This document shows, piece by piece, positions 44,096 to 55,700 of a stretch of 64,000 nucleotides of DNA. Both the position numbers and the translations under genes were made by a program. This DNA comes from Gnetum montanum. Lineage: Eukaryota > Streptophyta > Gnetopsida > Gnetales > Gnetaceae. The DNA lies in NCBI GenBank assembly GCA_015680685.1, contig MNCI01017535.1, forward strand, positions 62,001-126,000, read 5' to 3'. The notes under the pieces were generated by a model that worked only from the letters and a program-made list of their open reading frames with translations, was not told the origin of the DNA and did no database searches. Numbering within the stretch: the stretch's first letter is position 1; the number at the start of each line of letters is the position of its first letter.

Positions 44096-45780
44096 AACTC
44101 TTGATTGATGGAATCCCCATACAACTATTGCTATTAAGAATCCTACACTATACTAACCAAAACCATTAGGCAAGTAATGTATGTTGTAGTGATTTGGCTA
44201 ATGAAAAAGAAGAGATTGCAAAGATTGAGATGTGAGATTATCATGTTTACAATAGATTCTTATATTAACTATGATTGAAATGATCACCATACCTATTCAT
44301 CCAAGTTTTAAACCAAGTCCATACTTTTGCTAATGACATCACATTGCATTGTCTTAAATTTACAAATACAAGACCACCACAACGACATGAAAAACTCAAG
44401 AAGAGAAAATAAAGAAGTAGTTATTAATTAATTAATTACTTAAATATTAAGTTTGAGGAAAGTGAATCATTGGTTAGAGTGATGCCTTCAAGCATGAGTA
44501 TCTTTAGGCATGGGTAACCTATTTTTCTAGTCACATGATGAGACTAGTCCAAGAGACCTTGAAGATTCCTAGAGGTAGCCTACCTTTAAGAATGGGTAAC
44601 ATGTCTTTCTAGTGGTATCCTAGAAATCATGTAAATTTTTGTGAATTAATTAATTAGTGATTGTGCTTTTCTTATCAAAGGACTACATTTAGGCATAGGT
44701 AACATGTTTTTCTAGTCACATGGCAAGGAAACACTTTTTTGAGAACGTGCTAGCATAGAAAATTAAAGCATTAGTAATGACATAAATAAATAAATTAGTA
44801 AGACTTGTAGAAAAAGTGCAAAGAATCAACAAGTCTCCTTGATGTTACAATATTTTTCTTTTCCCCTTAGTCCTTCCCCTTTTCCTTAAGGCATAAAGGT
44901 CATGAATTAATTTTTGTTTTGGTATGAGAAGAGTCATACTGCTTTTATGATGAGGATCTTTTAATCATAGAAACTAGAGGAATCAATAATGTAATCTGAC
45001 TACTTTACACAATTATCCATCAAATCATCATAATATTATAAGACATAATCCAAATACCAAAGTTGACATGTTGCATAAAAAGTGACATCTATTAATAAAA
45101 GCGTAGAACTGAAAACATAAGATGACCTAAATATAAAGAATAAAACTCATAAGAAAAGAAAAATTCAAAAAAAAAGAAAGAAAAAATGTACAAGAAAATA
45201 AAAAGTTAAAAGAATGTTGTAAAATAAAAAGTATAAAAGCAATACTCACAAGATATCATACAAGATTAGTATCCTTCTGATGACTAAGATTGAGGGAGAG
45301 AGATGAAATGTAGAAAAAACTTGACCATGGGCAAAGGTGGCATTGGAGTATGTGGCTACATGAAAATCCTTAAATAGTTTCACTTGTTATCTATTAACCA
45401 AAAATACCTTGTCTAGAAAATCAAGACAATAGATTTTCATGCCACTTGAATGAAAAGTGGAGTGGATAATATAGAATCCTTCTCATAATGTTTGGAATTT
45501 TTTTTATTAAGGCACATGTATGAGATTCCAGTAAAGGAATTTATCTCTTGATTGAAATTCCACTTCTTGTATCGTAGCTTCATGATGTTTTTTTGGCATA
45601 TCCATTATGCACTTTGTTTATCATGAAGACTACTTTTGTATTTTCATCTAGCATGTTAAGGGTTATAACCCATTCTTTTTATGCTACATTGATGATGAGG
45701 TTAAGTGCATACGCTATGTTAAGTGTACGTAACTTTTCTTGGATGGAAAGTTTTAGTATCTTACTGTACACTAACTAATA
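44096..45780 (-). other. Element 6 region downstream of integrase
   Basis: Non-coding sequence colinear with 51050-52200 of element 5. Shared features are TTTAAACCAAGTCYA near 44310/51220, the CTTTAGGCATGGGTAACATG repeats and an A-rich tract (45100-45240 against 51900-52080). It marks element 6 as a relative of element 5. Confidence 0.6.
44480..44725 (-). repeat. TTTAGGCATGGGTAACATG repeats
   Basis: About four units carry TTTAGGCATGGGTAACATG followed by TTTTTCTAGTCACATG or CTTTCTAGTG. Two units occur at 51380-51530 in element 5. Confidence 0.7.
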
Positions 45781-46187
45781 ATGGGAGCAGCCTATATGGA
45801 GTTTTCATGTGAAGAAATAGGCTCATAAAACATCATTGAGTTTTATGCTCCAATATCTCCTATATCTACTAATGATTCTACTAAGGATTTGTATGATTTC
45901 CCTATTCATTACCTTAGCTTGATTTTTGGCTTGAAGTTGTTAAGGTATTGTTAATTTTTGTTCAATCCCAAAGTGTCTCATCAACTTTTTAAAGATAACA
46001 TCAATAAAATGAGTTCTGTTATAAAAAATAAATATTCTAGGTATACCAAACTTGTTTATGAGTTGTTGAAAAATCCTAACTACAATTGTTGATGTGCTAT
46101 CAATTATGACTATGATCTCTATCTATTTGGTATAATATTTCACTATAAAAATGATGTAGGATTTTCCATTAGAAATACATGTGATGG
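45781..46187 (-). pseudogene. Element 6 integrase fragment
   Basis: The minus strand reads GKSYIIFIVKYYTK, then QQLINKFGIPRIFI, then THFIDVIFKKLMRHFGIEQK, then VMNREIIQILSRIISRYRR and WSIKLNDVL. This is the Athila-like integrase core pattern also seen in element 5. Stops interrupt it, and the second catalytic Asp position reads Asn in YNRTHF. It is cut at 46187/46188 by the 3' LTR of element 5. The rest of the gene would lie beyond the right end of element 5, outside the window. Confidence 0.7.
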
Positions 46188-46894
46188 TGATGAGCGGTGG
46201 TGTAATCCAACACCCAATCATACAAGTCATAGTTGTTCAAACGTGACTAGATCATAATTTGTGGATGAGGCAATGTGAATATGCTACTAATTGGTTTAAG
46301 TTCAAGACTGTTGTCTTCCCACGTGGAGCTAGGGAAATCTATGTGTATGGTTTAGCTCATCATGAGGTATATGATAACTAATGTTGTTGGGCCATTATTG
46401 CTCCTAGTGAACATGATGAATTGGAAATAATTTCTAAGTCTAAGTACAAAAGTAAGCAAATCTATTCTATCCTAAGGTGATGGATATTTGATCTTGGCCT
46501 ACTATACACATCTTGGACTCATGCAGTCATCACTGGGGTTACCAAGTGTACCACTACTGGGCGTACAAAGTGATAACACTACTGGGTTATCAGATAACTA
46601 CACTTAGTGCTTAAAACCAGTTGTATCCATACTACTTAGTTTTAACATGTAAAAGAAAGTGCTTGTAAGTAATCTAAGGAGATTCTACAATGATGATAAG
46701 TAATCTTGATCTTTATTGCCGATCATGAACTATGTCCAAATCCAATTCACTTGAATAAAAACATCGTATAATCACTCAACATCACATTGTAGGCATATAT
46801 TTCTAAGTGCTAAAGACTAAATTCACAAAAACAAATTGAAAGAGGTTCACTATTGTGGAATGAGATCTATTTTGAACTTGTGTGTCTAAGTGTT

Positions 46895-46906
46895 AAATTT
46901 ATAGGT
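46895..46906 (-). promoter_or_regulatory. TATA box of element 5 3' LTR
   Basis: The minus strand reads AACCTATAAATTTAAC. It lies about 45 bases downstream of the palindrome at 46951-46980. Confidence 0.5.
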
Positions 46907-46950
46907 TGGCATGCATCCCATGATATATCATATGTAATGATGTAGCTTAT

Positions 46951-46980
46951 GCTATGATATCAGATCTATGATATCATAGC
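46951..46980. repeat. GCTATGATATC palindrome at the LTR start
   Basis: GCTATGATATC at 46951-46961 and GATATCATAGC at 46970-46980 are exact reverse complements with AGATCTAT between. A decayed copy of the same pair is at 50548-50577. Confidence 0.85.
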
Positions 46981-46981
46981 A

Positions 46982-47799
46982 AAAAAAAAAAATGGACTTT
47001 ATCAGACCCCAACAATTGACTAGAAACTCATCCTCAATTTAAGACAAAATGAGGATAGAGTCCCTTACAAAATTTGGGAGGTAGATTTACATAACCGACT
47101 TGACTATATACATGATGTTACATGTTGTAGTGGTGTTTTACAAAAATGGACACAAGACATGACAAGAAAAACTTTTGACAAAAAAAAAATTAACAAAGCT
47201 TGATGTAGCCTATGTAGTACTTGGTGGTGGTGACTCCTCCATCAATTGCTTCCCATTGTCATTAGGCTTTTGAAACTTGTATCTATTGAGGAGCACCTGA
47301 AGCTTCTCTACTTTCGTTCTAGGATCATACACCATCCATGCTTATTGTGCAATGTGTAATGGAGCTAGTACACCCCATGGACATGGTAATTATGAAAACA
47401 TATGATTAGCTTTAACATACAATGGTGTGAACTACCTTCTCTCTTCCTTGAATGCCCTAGCCATCTTATGTAACTCTTGATAATCAGATATTCTTTTGGC
47501 TAGGTTTGCTGCAATGCCCTTCTATGGTTGCTAGTTAGCCTTGACTACTTCTAATTTAGATTTTTCCACCTGAAGCTTCTATAGAGCATCTTTTTTATTT
47601 GCAAAGTCCTTTGTGTATAATGCATATGTGGCTACTACTTGCTATTCAAGCTCATTTCTAGGCCTACCTGCTGTCAACATGGCCAAGTTAGCATAATGAA
47701 GGTTAGTTTACCTCATGTATTCTTTCAAATCTGCTATATGCTAGTCTTTGTTTTTGATCTCCTCTTTGTGGAAATGAACATAACTATCCAAGGTGGATT
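46982..47799 (-). other. Element 5 spacer between env-position ORF and 3' LTR
   Basis: Twelve As on the plus strand touch the LTR edge. A purine-rich GTTGGGGTCTGATAAAG on the minus strand (46995-47015) is the nearest polypurine-like tract. Toward 47800 this may include the decayed end of the coiled-coil ORF. Nothing else is recognised. Confidence 0.4.
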
Positions 47800-49950
47800 G
47801 CTAGTTTGGATTTTGTGTTGATATGGAATTGAGCTAGGCTTTTTCCATTTGGATCTTTGATCATGGAAGTGTTCCTTGAGCCTTTTGTGCTTCTTAGCTT
47901 CATTCTAGTGAATTTTTGTCTAATTGCATGTACCTCCTCCATTGAGAGGGTTTTATTTTTTCTTGCTATGTGGCTAATATCTTGGTTAACTCTCATCAGT
48001 TGTTCTCTCAATTGATGGATGCTCTCCTCAAGAATGTTCTTTTTCTTCTCTACATTAGTCAACTTGGTGTTGTCTATAGTGAGTTGTTTATTTTCCTCCT
48101 ATGTTGTGGTGAGTGCCTTAGCATGTGCATATGTTTGTGCTTCTTCTACTAAGGCATTTTACCCTACTTTCTCCTTCTCATTCTTCATTTTTTTATTCTA
48201 TTCCATTAGGCAATTAATCTGTTCAATTCTAAATTGCTATAGTTGGTTAGGTGTAACATATTAAGTAAGATCTCTATGTTCAGCCCTCAGGCTTGTGAGT
48301 TCTTCTTATAGTCTAAGAATTTCATCCTATGCATGCTCTACCCTAGTTTTTGCCATAATCAACTTATCCTTGGTTGCTATTAACTTTGATTGCACTGTAG
48401 CGACATTAGTTGGGATGTCAAAAAGAGTTATCATAACTTGCCCAATCTATAGCAATCAATCTAGCACATCTTCATGATTAGCAAGAATCATTGAGGTAAA
48501 AACTAGCATTTGAACATCCCTCGTTGTAGTTAGATTTTTTGTGGCATAATAGGTACATTGAATGATTCTTTGATGTGATTCGTGATCACTTTTACTACTC
48601 CTGCTACATCTTGGTGTTGCATAACCACAATTGTGGCTCCTCTTTTGGTTTTAAGCACCACTTGGAATGATGTAGCATTTCGAAAAATCTGTTGTGATCA
48701 TTAGGCCTCTCCTCCTAATTATAATGATATTTGTCCACTTTTAGGATCTATGGAAATTGTGCGTTGAATGGCACTATCAATAACTATGTAGAGGTTGGCC
48801 TCCTCATGCATTCCCCAACTGATAGTCTTTGTAATTTGTTGCAAATGACTCATTGACAACCTGTAATACTACAATAGTTGTGGTGGAACTTGTTGCTATT
48901 GTTGTTCTTGCTATTGGTGTTATTCTTGTTATTGTTGTTGATATTTCTCTTGATGTTGACCATTAGTCCCACTTGCTATTGTTGTACAGTAGTTTTTGTG
49001 GTTTCCCTAGTGTTTATTTTTTTTTCACATGATCTTTCTTTGGTGGTGCTAGCTTGAGCATTTTAGTATTTGAAGCATTCTGAGCCTTCTTGAGGATGTC
49101 ATTGGTGTACCCCAAGATTCTAGCACATTTGAATAGCTTCTTGATGAGGCAAGGAAATGGAAGTGTTAGCTTCCTTACCTTCTTTTCTGCAAATTGCCTT
49201 TGGATCTCCATGAAGTAGAGTTGTGCAAGGTTTTCATTATACTTCCCCATTGGGATCACACTTCCTTTGGTCACATAAATTGATAGTCTATTTAATCTTT
49301 TTGTGTGAAATAGATGGTATGTGCCAATTTAAAAATAAATTCTCTCTTTAGGAGTTAACTCATTATACTTTTTATCTTCTTTTCCATATGCCCTTTGCAA
49401 CCATAGTTTTTTTGGTGTTTGTATTTGATTTGGTAGACAGATGTGCAACTTTTGTCCCTTCATTGGGCACCTATAGGGCTTTAGCTATTGCCTTAACTAA
49501 ATAAGATATGGAGACTCCCTCGATGTTGACTATTGCATCTTCTTCTTTGTTGTTCTAAAATTGATAGGTATCCCCTAAATACCATTTACCACTATTTGAA
49601 AGTATGAGACATAATAGTGACACTTGAAGTTATGTCTTCACTACTTTTGGAGAAAATTCTATAAATGGACCAAAGTTTAGCTCCATGATCACTATGATTA
49701 GGAGCATCTTCTCTTAGATGATCTAAAGGTATTCTTGTAACAGCGTGAGGTGCTATCCTTGTGCTTGTGGTTCTTTTGTCGCTTGTTGTGTCAAATGTCC
49801 TATGGTAGAAGTTTCTTGATGGATGTTAAAATATTGAGCCTCTTTCTTTGAATGTTTTAATTGTGGGTCTTATTCTCCTATTTGGCCTCTTCCATGGCCT
49901 TTAGGTGTTTTTCTTGTAGGTTGTGAGGGTCTTCTTGTTGCTCCTATCTT
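47800..49950 (-). pseudogene. Element 5 extra ORF in env position (degenerate)
   Basis: The minus strand has KYNELTPKERIYF near 49370, an open 86-residue block (49274-49014) with SVIPMGKYNENLAQLYFMEI and TLPFPCLIKKLFKCARILGY, then a Lys-rich end. After a Q/T-rich stretch comes a long coiled-coil-like part (48400-47800) with EELTSLRAEHRDLT and KNILEESIHQLREQLMRVNQ. I see no signal peptide or membrane segment, so an envelope role is not supported. Athila elements often carry such an ORF after integrase. Its layout, globular N-part then coiled coil, is like the antisense gene of element 3. Many stops. Confidence 0.55.
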
Positions 49951-50514
49951 TGGAATCATCAACAATCATCAAGGATTTAGGAATTATGAAAATTTTACTC
50001 CAATTTTTGATAGCTCCTTTCCTTTCTAATACCTTTAGTTAGATCAATTTCTTAGCTTATTATGATTGTAGAGTGAGGAAAATTTCAAAAATAAAAAATA
50101 AAAATAAAATAAAAAATCCCATAGATGTTAATTTCCTTATAACCCTTCATAATTGTCCATTTTGTTCTTGTTTATGGCTCATAATAGTTGGTATAGTTCA
50201 TTAAGAGGACTATTGAAGTGTTTGTAGTGTTAATGTGATTGATTTTTGCTAAAAAAAATTGAATTTTTCCTTCATGCTTACCCTTATAATACCCTCTAGA
50301 TATTAGAAAATTCTAACTCAAATTGTAGTAATAAGCATCCCCCCACAACTAAGTTAAGAGCTCTATGATCAACAATGTTTAAGAATTGTGAAAATTGGAG
50401 CTATAAGTGTGTAGTTATGAGTGTTGAAAGTTGGAAGGTTAGAGCTTAGAATTTAGAAGAAAAATAGCAAAAGCTCTCTCCTCTTTAAAAGCTATAAAAA
50501 TGAAAAATTTGCTA
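49951..50514 (-). other. Leader-like sequence upstream of the env-position ORF
   Basis: AT-rich, no domain. A GGGTAAGC donor-like site lies near 50278-50285 on the minus strand. It is consistent with a 5' untranslated leader of a transcript starting near 50500. Confidence 0.35.
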
Positions 50515-50590
50515 AGTCCCCTGTGTATTTATAGTTTTTATGCACTATGATATTGAAGATTTGATATCATAGCGGCTCTGATATGGAAGG
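50515..50590 (-). promoter_or_regulatory. Internal promoter-like region upstream of env-position ORF
   Basis: On the minus strand GCTATGATATCAAATCTTCA continues to AATATCATAGTGC, and then AAACTATAAATACACAGGGG supplies a TATA box (50524-50533). The 3' LTR of the same element has the same order: inverted GCTATGATATC pair, then TATA. It could drive a separate transcript of the ORF to its left. Confidence 0.5.
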
Positions 50591-52099
50591 TGAAATTTTT
50601 AAATTTTTCATTGATTTTTCATGAATAAAAAAGAGTCATTTTAAATTTTTGGAAGATATATGACATGTTTAGAATGTCTTGGGTTAGGAGTGATGCATAT
50701 TTTTTGAGAATTTGGAATAGAAAGTGCATAAAGAAGGAATATTAGATAATGAAAGTTCAATAAGTGTTGATAAGATGGATAAGAAGGGTAACAAATTTGT
50801 GTTGTATGAATAGATATATTGAATGATAAGGGAAGTTTTCATTGATATTTATTGTTGTTGGAAGGCTTAAGATGATGTCGAATTGCTTGCTAGGTATAAG
50901 GTACAACAGTTGTACAAGTGGGTCTTGCCCAAAGCAAGCTCTAGCCCATAATGCCCTTGTATAACCACATCTAAAAGTGTCCTTAGGCACTTAAGGAGTT
51001 GAATGTAATGCATACTTGTTTAGCAAAACACATGTGTTAGTATCACCTTGTTGGGAAAATTACACTATGTTATACAAAACCACAAGTTATGATTATTCAT
51101 ATAGTGAGATTAGATGGACTTGGAAGGGATTGTAGAAATTAATATGTGCAGTGTTTTACCATAGGAATAATGAATTCTTGTGTTTTATTAGTCATTAAAA
51201 TAATCATTAGCCTTTCTATCCAAGATTTAAACCAAGTCTAGACCACATTCTAGTGACATCATAGTGTTTAATCACTTAGAATTACAATTGTAAGACTACC
51301 ATTGTTGCAAGGAGTATCATCACTTAGTGTATTGTCCAAGGGAGGAGTTTATTCATTGCACTTATTATTTTTTAGATTCCTAAGAAGGCATGTATCTTCA
51401 GGCATGGATAAAATGCCTTTCTAGTGAAACCCCCAAAAGTTTATTCTTATGTGTTTATTTTATTTTTAATTGTGTTAACCTTACTAGAGTACTACCTTTA
51501 GGCATGGGTAACATGTCTTTCTAGTGACACAGTAAGGTATCACTTATTGTACTCTTACTCCCATTTTTTTTAGACCTACAAGGATATAATACAACCTAAG
51601 CAACATAATAGAACTCATAGCAGTAATCCAAGAGAATCCACAAATGCCTAGATGTCACACCCTTGACATTCCCTCTTGGTTCTTCACTTTTTGGTCTAGG
51701 CATAATGATAATAATTTTATTCTTAGTTTTATGATGGAAAGAATATCATTATAGCCATGGTAAAAACCTCTTATTAGTGGAATGAATAGATGAATGTTGT
51801 GGTCTCACTATACAAATAATTAGTCCCATATGACTTGATAGCATAGAGAAATATTCACCTTATTGAACTACATCATGCCTTATTTTTAATATTTTTTATT
51901 AAAAATCAAAATTATTTACAAAGGTCATGAAAAAAAAGTGTCAAAAAGATAGTAAGAATTGGAAAAAGATGTAAAAAATTGAAAAATATTAAAGAACATT
52001 GAAAATTTAAGAAATGAAAAAGTATAAAAGAATGAGAAAATATCAAAGAACGTGCAAAAATGAAAAGAAAATGAAAAATTCAATAAAGTACCTATGGTT
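50591..52099 (-). other. Element 5 spacer downstream of integrase
   Basis: Non-coding. It includes the TTTAGGCATGGGTAACATG repeats (51380-51530) and an A-rich tract (51880-52080). The part from 51050 is colinear with element 6 at 44100-45240. Confidence 0.55.
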
Positions 52100-53300
52100 C
52101 TAGATTAACACCCCCACAACTATTATTAAGATTTGTCAAATGGAAGATATAGTAGGTAGAAGACTATTGGGTAGATTGGGTAGACTCCTTGTTATATTCA
52201 TGTTAGAATTTAACTTCTTGAATGTTAGTAAGAATGAGATTATGTAGACAAGATGGGTGGTAGATATGTAAGACACTAGATGGATAAGTAACTTCAACGA
52301 TGTGTGGTCCCTTCAAAAGTGTCTAGAATTTGGATTTTTGGGGTAGATGATTAGGATTATAGTAAAGGACCTTATCACCTAGTTATATAGTTACTTGCCT
52401 TATCCATGTATCATGCCTAAGTTTGGAGGAATGTTTGTGAACTTCATTACTCATAAGTGCTACAAGCTTATTTTCATCTAAAAGATTCAGATTCATGAGA
52501 CATTCTTTTTGTGCTAAGCTCAAATCAAGGTCAAGTACACTAGCAATAGATAGAGTGTGGAGCTCTGCCTAAATTGGGAGCTTTGACAGCTTTCTGTAAA
52601 CTAACTCATATGGTGAGTATCCTATAGGTAATTTCCAAGATTTCCTATAGGCCCATAGAGTATTATTCAATTTAGTTTTTCAGTCCTTTCTAAACCTACT
52701 AATCATCCTAGTGAGTATCCTAGTAATTTCTTGATTAGTAACTTCAACTTGACTATTTGGTTGGGGATGATACAGTGTTGTTAGCTTATGGTTTACCCCA
52801 AGTTGTGGCATGAGCTTTTTAAATGTAGCACTAGTGAAGTGACTCTCATTGTTTGATATGAGCATCCTTGGTCCTCCAAATCTATTCACCATATGCTATT
52901 GGAAGAATTTGGTAGCTGTCTTTGCTATATAACCTTTTACTATTGCCACATTTTCCCACTTCGTATAGTAATGCAAAATTACAATTATGTATTCTTTTCC
53001 ATTTGACATTGGTTGTATGGACCCCATAAAACCAATTTTCCATATGTTAAAAGGTTTAAGTGGTTGTATCCATTATTGTGGCCCTTCATATCTGGTTGTA
53101 ATTCCTCCATCTCTTTGGCATCACTCATATGATTATGCAAAATATGGACATCCTTGAACAAGGTAGGGCAAAAGTAACCTACTATCATCAACTTGAGTGC
53201 CATTTTATTCCCTATGTAGTGCTCACCACATAGGCCTTCATGGGTATCCTGTAAAACTCTCTGTTGGTCACATTCTTTCACATATCATTTGACTATTCCA
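52100..53300 (-). pseudogene. Element 5 integrase (degenerate)
   Basis: The zinc-binding block (53281-53110) has THEGLCGEHYIGNKMALKL and HNHMSD. The core includes MVNRFGGPRMLISNNESHFT, then KKLMPQLGVNHKLTTLYHPQ and VEVTNQEITRILTRM (52892-52680). Then come LNNTLWAYRKSWKLPIGYSP and YELVYRKLSKLPI, the Athila-type C-terminal motif. The second catalytic Asp (usually SDNG) is Asn in SNNES. Stops break the frame in the C-terminal part. Confidence 0.83.
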
Positions 53301-54770
53301 TTTGCACAAATCTTGTACAAATTGCTACTGATTTTCATATATCATTTTTTTTCTATGAAGCTCCAATTTGTAGGAAGCTATTGTATTTATAGATAAGTTA
53401 GATATTCTATAGTCCATGGCTTCCCTATTAAACTTTTAGCTTGTATTGTTTTGGTAAATAAATCTTCATCGAGATATTAGTTTGATAAGTTTTTGTTTGA
53501 TCTTCAAAATTCCATTTCAAACTTCATAGATGATTGGCTACCACATTTTATATTCCTTTTTTTGTCAATCATTGTGATGTCAAATTTTTGTAGGATAACA
53601 TTTTATCTTATCACTCTAGGACTGATCGCTGGCTTGTTCATGAGAAATTTGATGGAACTATGATTGATGTGGACATATATATGATACCCAAGCACATAAT
53701 GTCCAAACTTCTCAAGTGCATACATCATTTCCATTAACTCCTTTTATATTTTTGTGTAGTTCAATTGTGCCCCAGTATGCTTTTGTTGGTACAGTGTATA
53801 TAATAAGATCTCTTCTTGTCATATAATTATGTGAGTACTGTACCAAGTGCATAGTTTGAAGCATTGGTCATGATGTAAAAAGGCCTAGACCAATCTAGAG
53901 CTTGAAGGATTGGTATTTTAACTAGTTTCTACTTTAGATCTTCAAATGCCTTTTCGCATGGCTTTGTCCATTCAAAGGATGCATCCTTCTTAGTGAGTTG
54001 CATGAGCTATTTTGCTATCTTTGAAAAGTTTTCTATAAATCTTCTATAATATCCTATGTGATCCAAGAATGATCTCACTTCTTTTATTGTTTGTGGCCTT
54101 TGAGTGATATTTTGTATGACTCTAATCTTTTCAAGATCTACCTCTATACCTTTCTAGAAGACTTTATGTTCCAACACTATATCATCTTGGACCATAAGAT
54201 GGCTCTTTTGCTAGTTAAGCTTTAGATTTTTTTCCACACATCTTTTTAGTACCCACTCCAACCAGTCTAGTGCTTGTTGGAAATCTAGCTTGTATGTCAA
54301 AAAATCATCCATAAACATCTCAACTCCATTTCCAATCTACTTCTGGAAGATGCTTAGTACTAGTCTTTAGAAGGTGGCTAGTATATTGCAATGACTAAAG
54401 GGCATCTACTTGTAGGCAAACATTGTTCATGGACTGGTGAACATTGTTTTCTCTTGTTCTTTAGGTACAATACGGATTTGATTGTATCTGCTGTATCCAT
54501 CCATAAAATTGTAATACTCATGTCCTATAATGGTGTCCAAGACTTGATCAACAAGCGACAAAGGAAAGTGATCCTTGAATGTAGTAGTGTTCAACATTAA
54601 GAAGTTAATGTAGACTCGCCACTTTTCCCCCTTCTTTAAAACAATTTATAAAGGGTTAACCCATTTACTATCCACAATAGGATAGATGAATCCTACCTTT
54701 ATCAATTTCTACAACTCTTGCTTGACTACTTTTAGTTCAAGATTGAGCCTTCATTAGGGTTTGCATCATG
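53301..54770 (-). pseudogene. Element 5 reverse transcriptase and RNase H (degenerate)
   Basis: The minus strand reads KLIKVGFIYPIVDSKWVNPL, then VLKKGEKWRVYINF, then DHFPLSLVDQVLDT and EYYNFMDGYSRYNQIRI. The active site FMDD is at 54304-54315, then DWLEWVLKRCVEKNLKLN and RSFLDHIGYYRRFIENFSKI. RNase H (about 53850-53550) starts near PFYIMTNASNYALGTVLT; the usual Asp of CDAS is Asn. FMDD is typical of the Athila lineage. Several TAG stops. Confidence 0.85.
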
Positions 54771-55379
54771 GTTCAACTGTTGGATCAATATATATCTAAT
54801 GTTGACAAATTCTCAGATTAATTCCTGTGATCTCATTGTAAGACCATACAAAGGCTATGGCCCATTTTTTAATCACCTCTAGCAACTTCATCTTCTATTC
54901 TTCTTTCAAATTAACATTGATTATTATAGGCTTCTTATTTTTTAAGAACATGTAGTCCAATGTGGCAGGAAGGGCTTTTAGTTCCAATGGTTTTGGTTCC
55001 ATAGTATTTGGGATCTCTAATCATCCCCAATCTATCTCTTCTTCTTGACTTGTTCATGGGTAGGAGTACCTTTCTCTTTCTAACTTATCGATCTCTTCAA
55101 CATAGGCACTAACAATTTGTTCTACTGGTTCCATGTATTTATTGGATTTAATCTCTTCATTTGTGATCAACCACTGGGTACCTTCCTATTGTGTGGTTGT
55201 TGCATATAGACATTTTTGCATACATATTTCTTCTACACATTTATATTGCATGCTTTGGTATCCTCTTGTCTAATAGCCCATATTCTCTGCATACAATTGC
55301 ATCCATTATCATTGTATGTGATGCATGAAACTCTCCATCGTTGTATAATACTAGCTTCTTTTTCCTTGTAAATCTCTAG
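54771..55379 (-). pseudogene. Element 5 protease-RT linker (degenerate)
   Basis: Decayed coding-like text with VEEIDKLERERYSYP near 55080 and MEPKPLELKALPATLDYMFL near 55000-54940. The second is the block that normally precedes Athila and Ty3 RT, with PPxLELKPLP as the usual pattern. Confidence 0.65.
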
Positions 55380-55700
55380 GGATAAGTCATGAATCCCAAG
55401 CTTAACATCAAGAGTGCTAAGTCAAGCTCTTTCCATGATAATTGGAAATTCACCCTTATTTTTTTCCACATGAATGACTAGAAAATATACAGGGTAAGAC
55501 CAACCATTGATGGTTGTAATCACATCATCCACTTATCCTAGTGAAACTGTGATTGATTGGTTTGCAAGCTTTAACTAGATGTTACTCTTCTTTAGCAGTG
55601 GTAGATTCTAGGCCTGATACATGTCTTGTGAGATCAAGTTCACTTTCGACCTAAAATCAAGTAGAGCTTTTCATGGTTTCTATCTTGCTATTTAAAGGTA
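55380..55700 (-). pseudogene. Element 5 aspartic protease (degenerate)
   Basis: The minus strand shows SKVNLISQDMYQA, then LKLANQSITVSLG, then VDDVITTINGWSYPVYFLVI and FPIIMERA. This matches the Athila protease pattern of NLLP, LADxSxxxPxG and PVDFVVL. The catalytic D(S/T)G is not clearly preserved. Confidence 0.65.

Larger units (their letters stand above)
46188..46981 (-). repeat. Element 5 3' LTR
   Basis: The left edge TGATGAGCGGTGGTGTAATC matches TGATGAGTGGTGGAGTAATC at 56988. The match extends to TTTCTAAGTCTAAGT at 46431-46445, where the other copy is broken by element 4. The right edge is put at 46981, where the minus strand would begin TGCTATGATATC. That edge has no second copy here and is less sure. 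Confidence 0.7.

Noticed and set aside
47800-49950. Calling the element 5 extra ORF a retroviral envelope.
   Set aside because: No signal peptide, cleavage site or membrane segment is visible; the readable parts are globular and coiled-coil-like.
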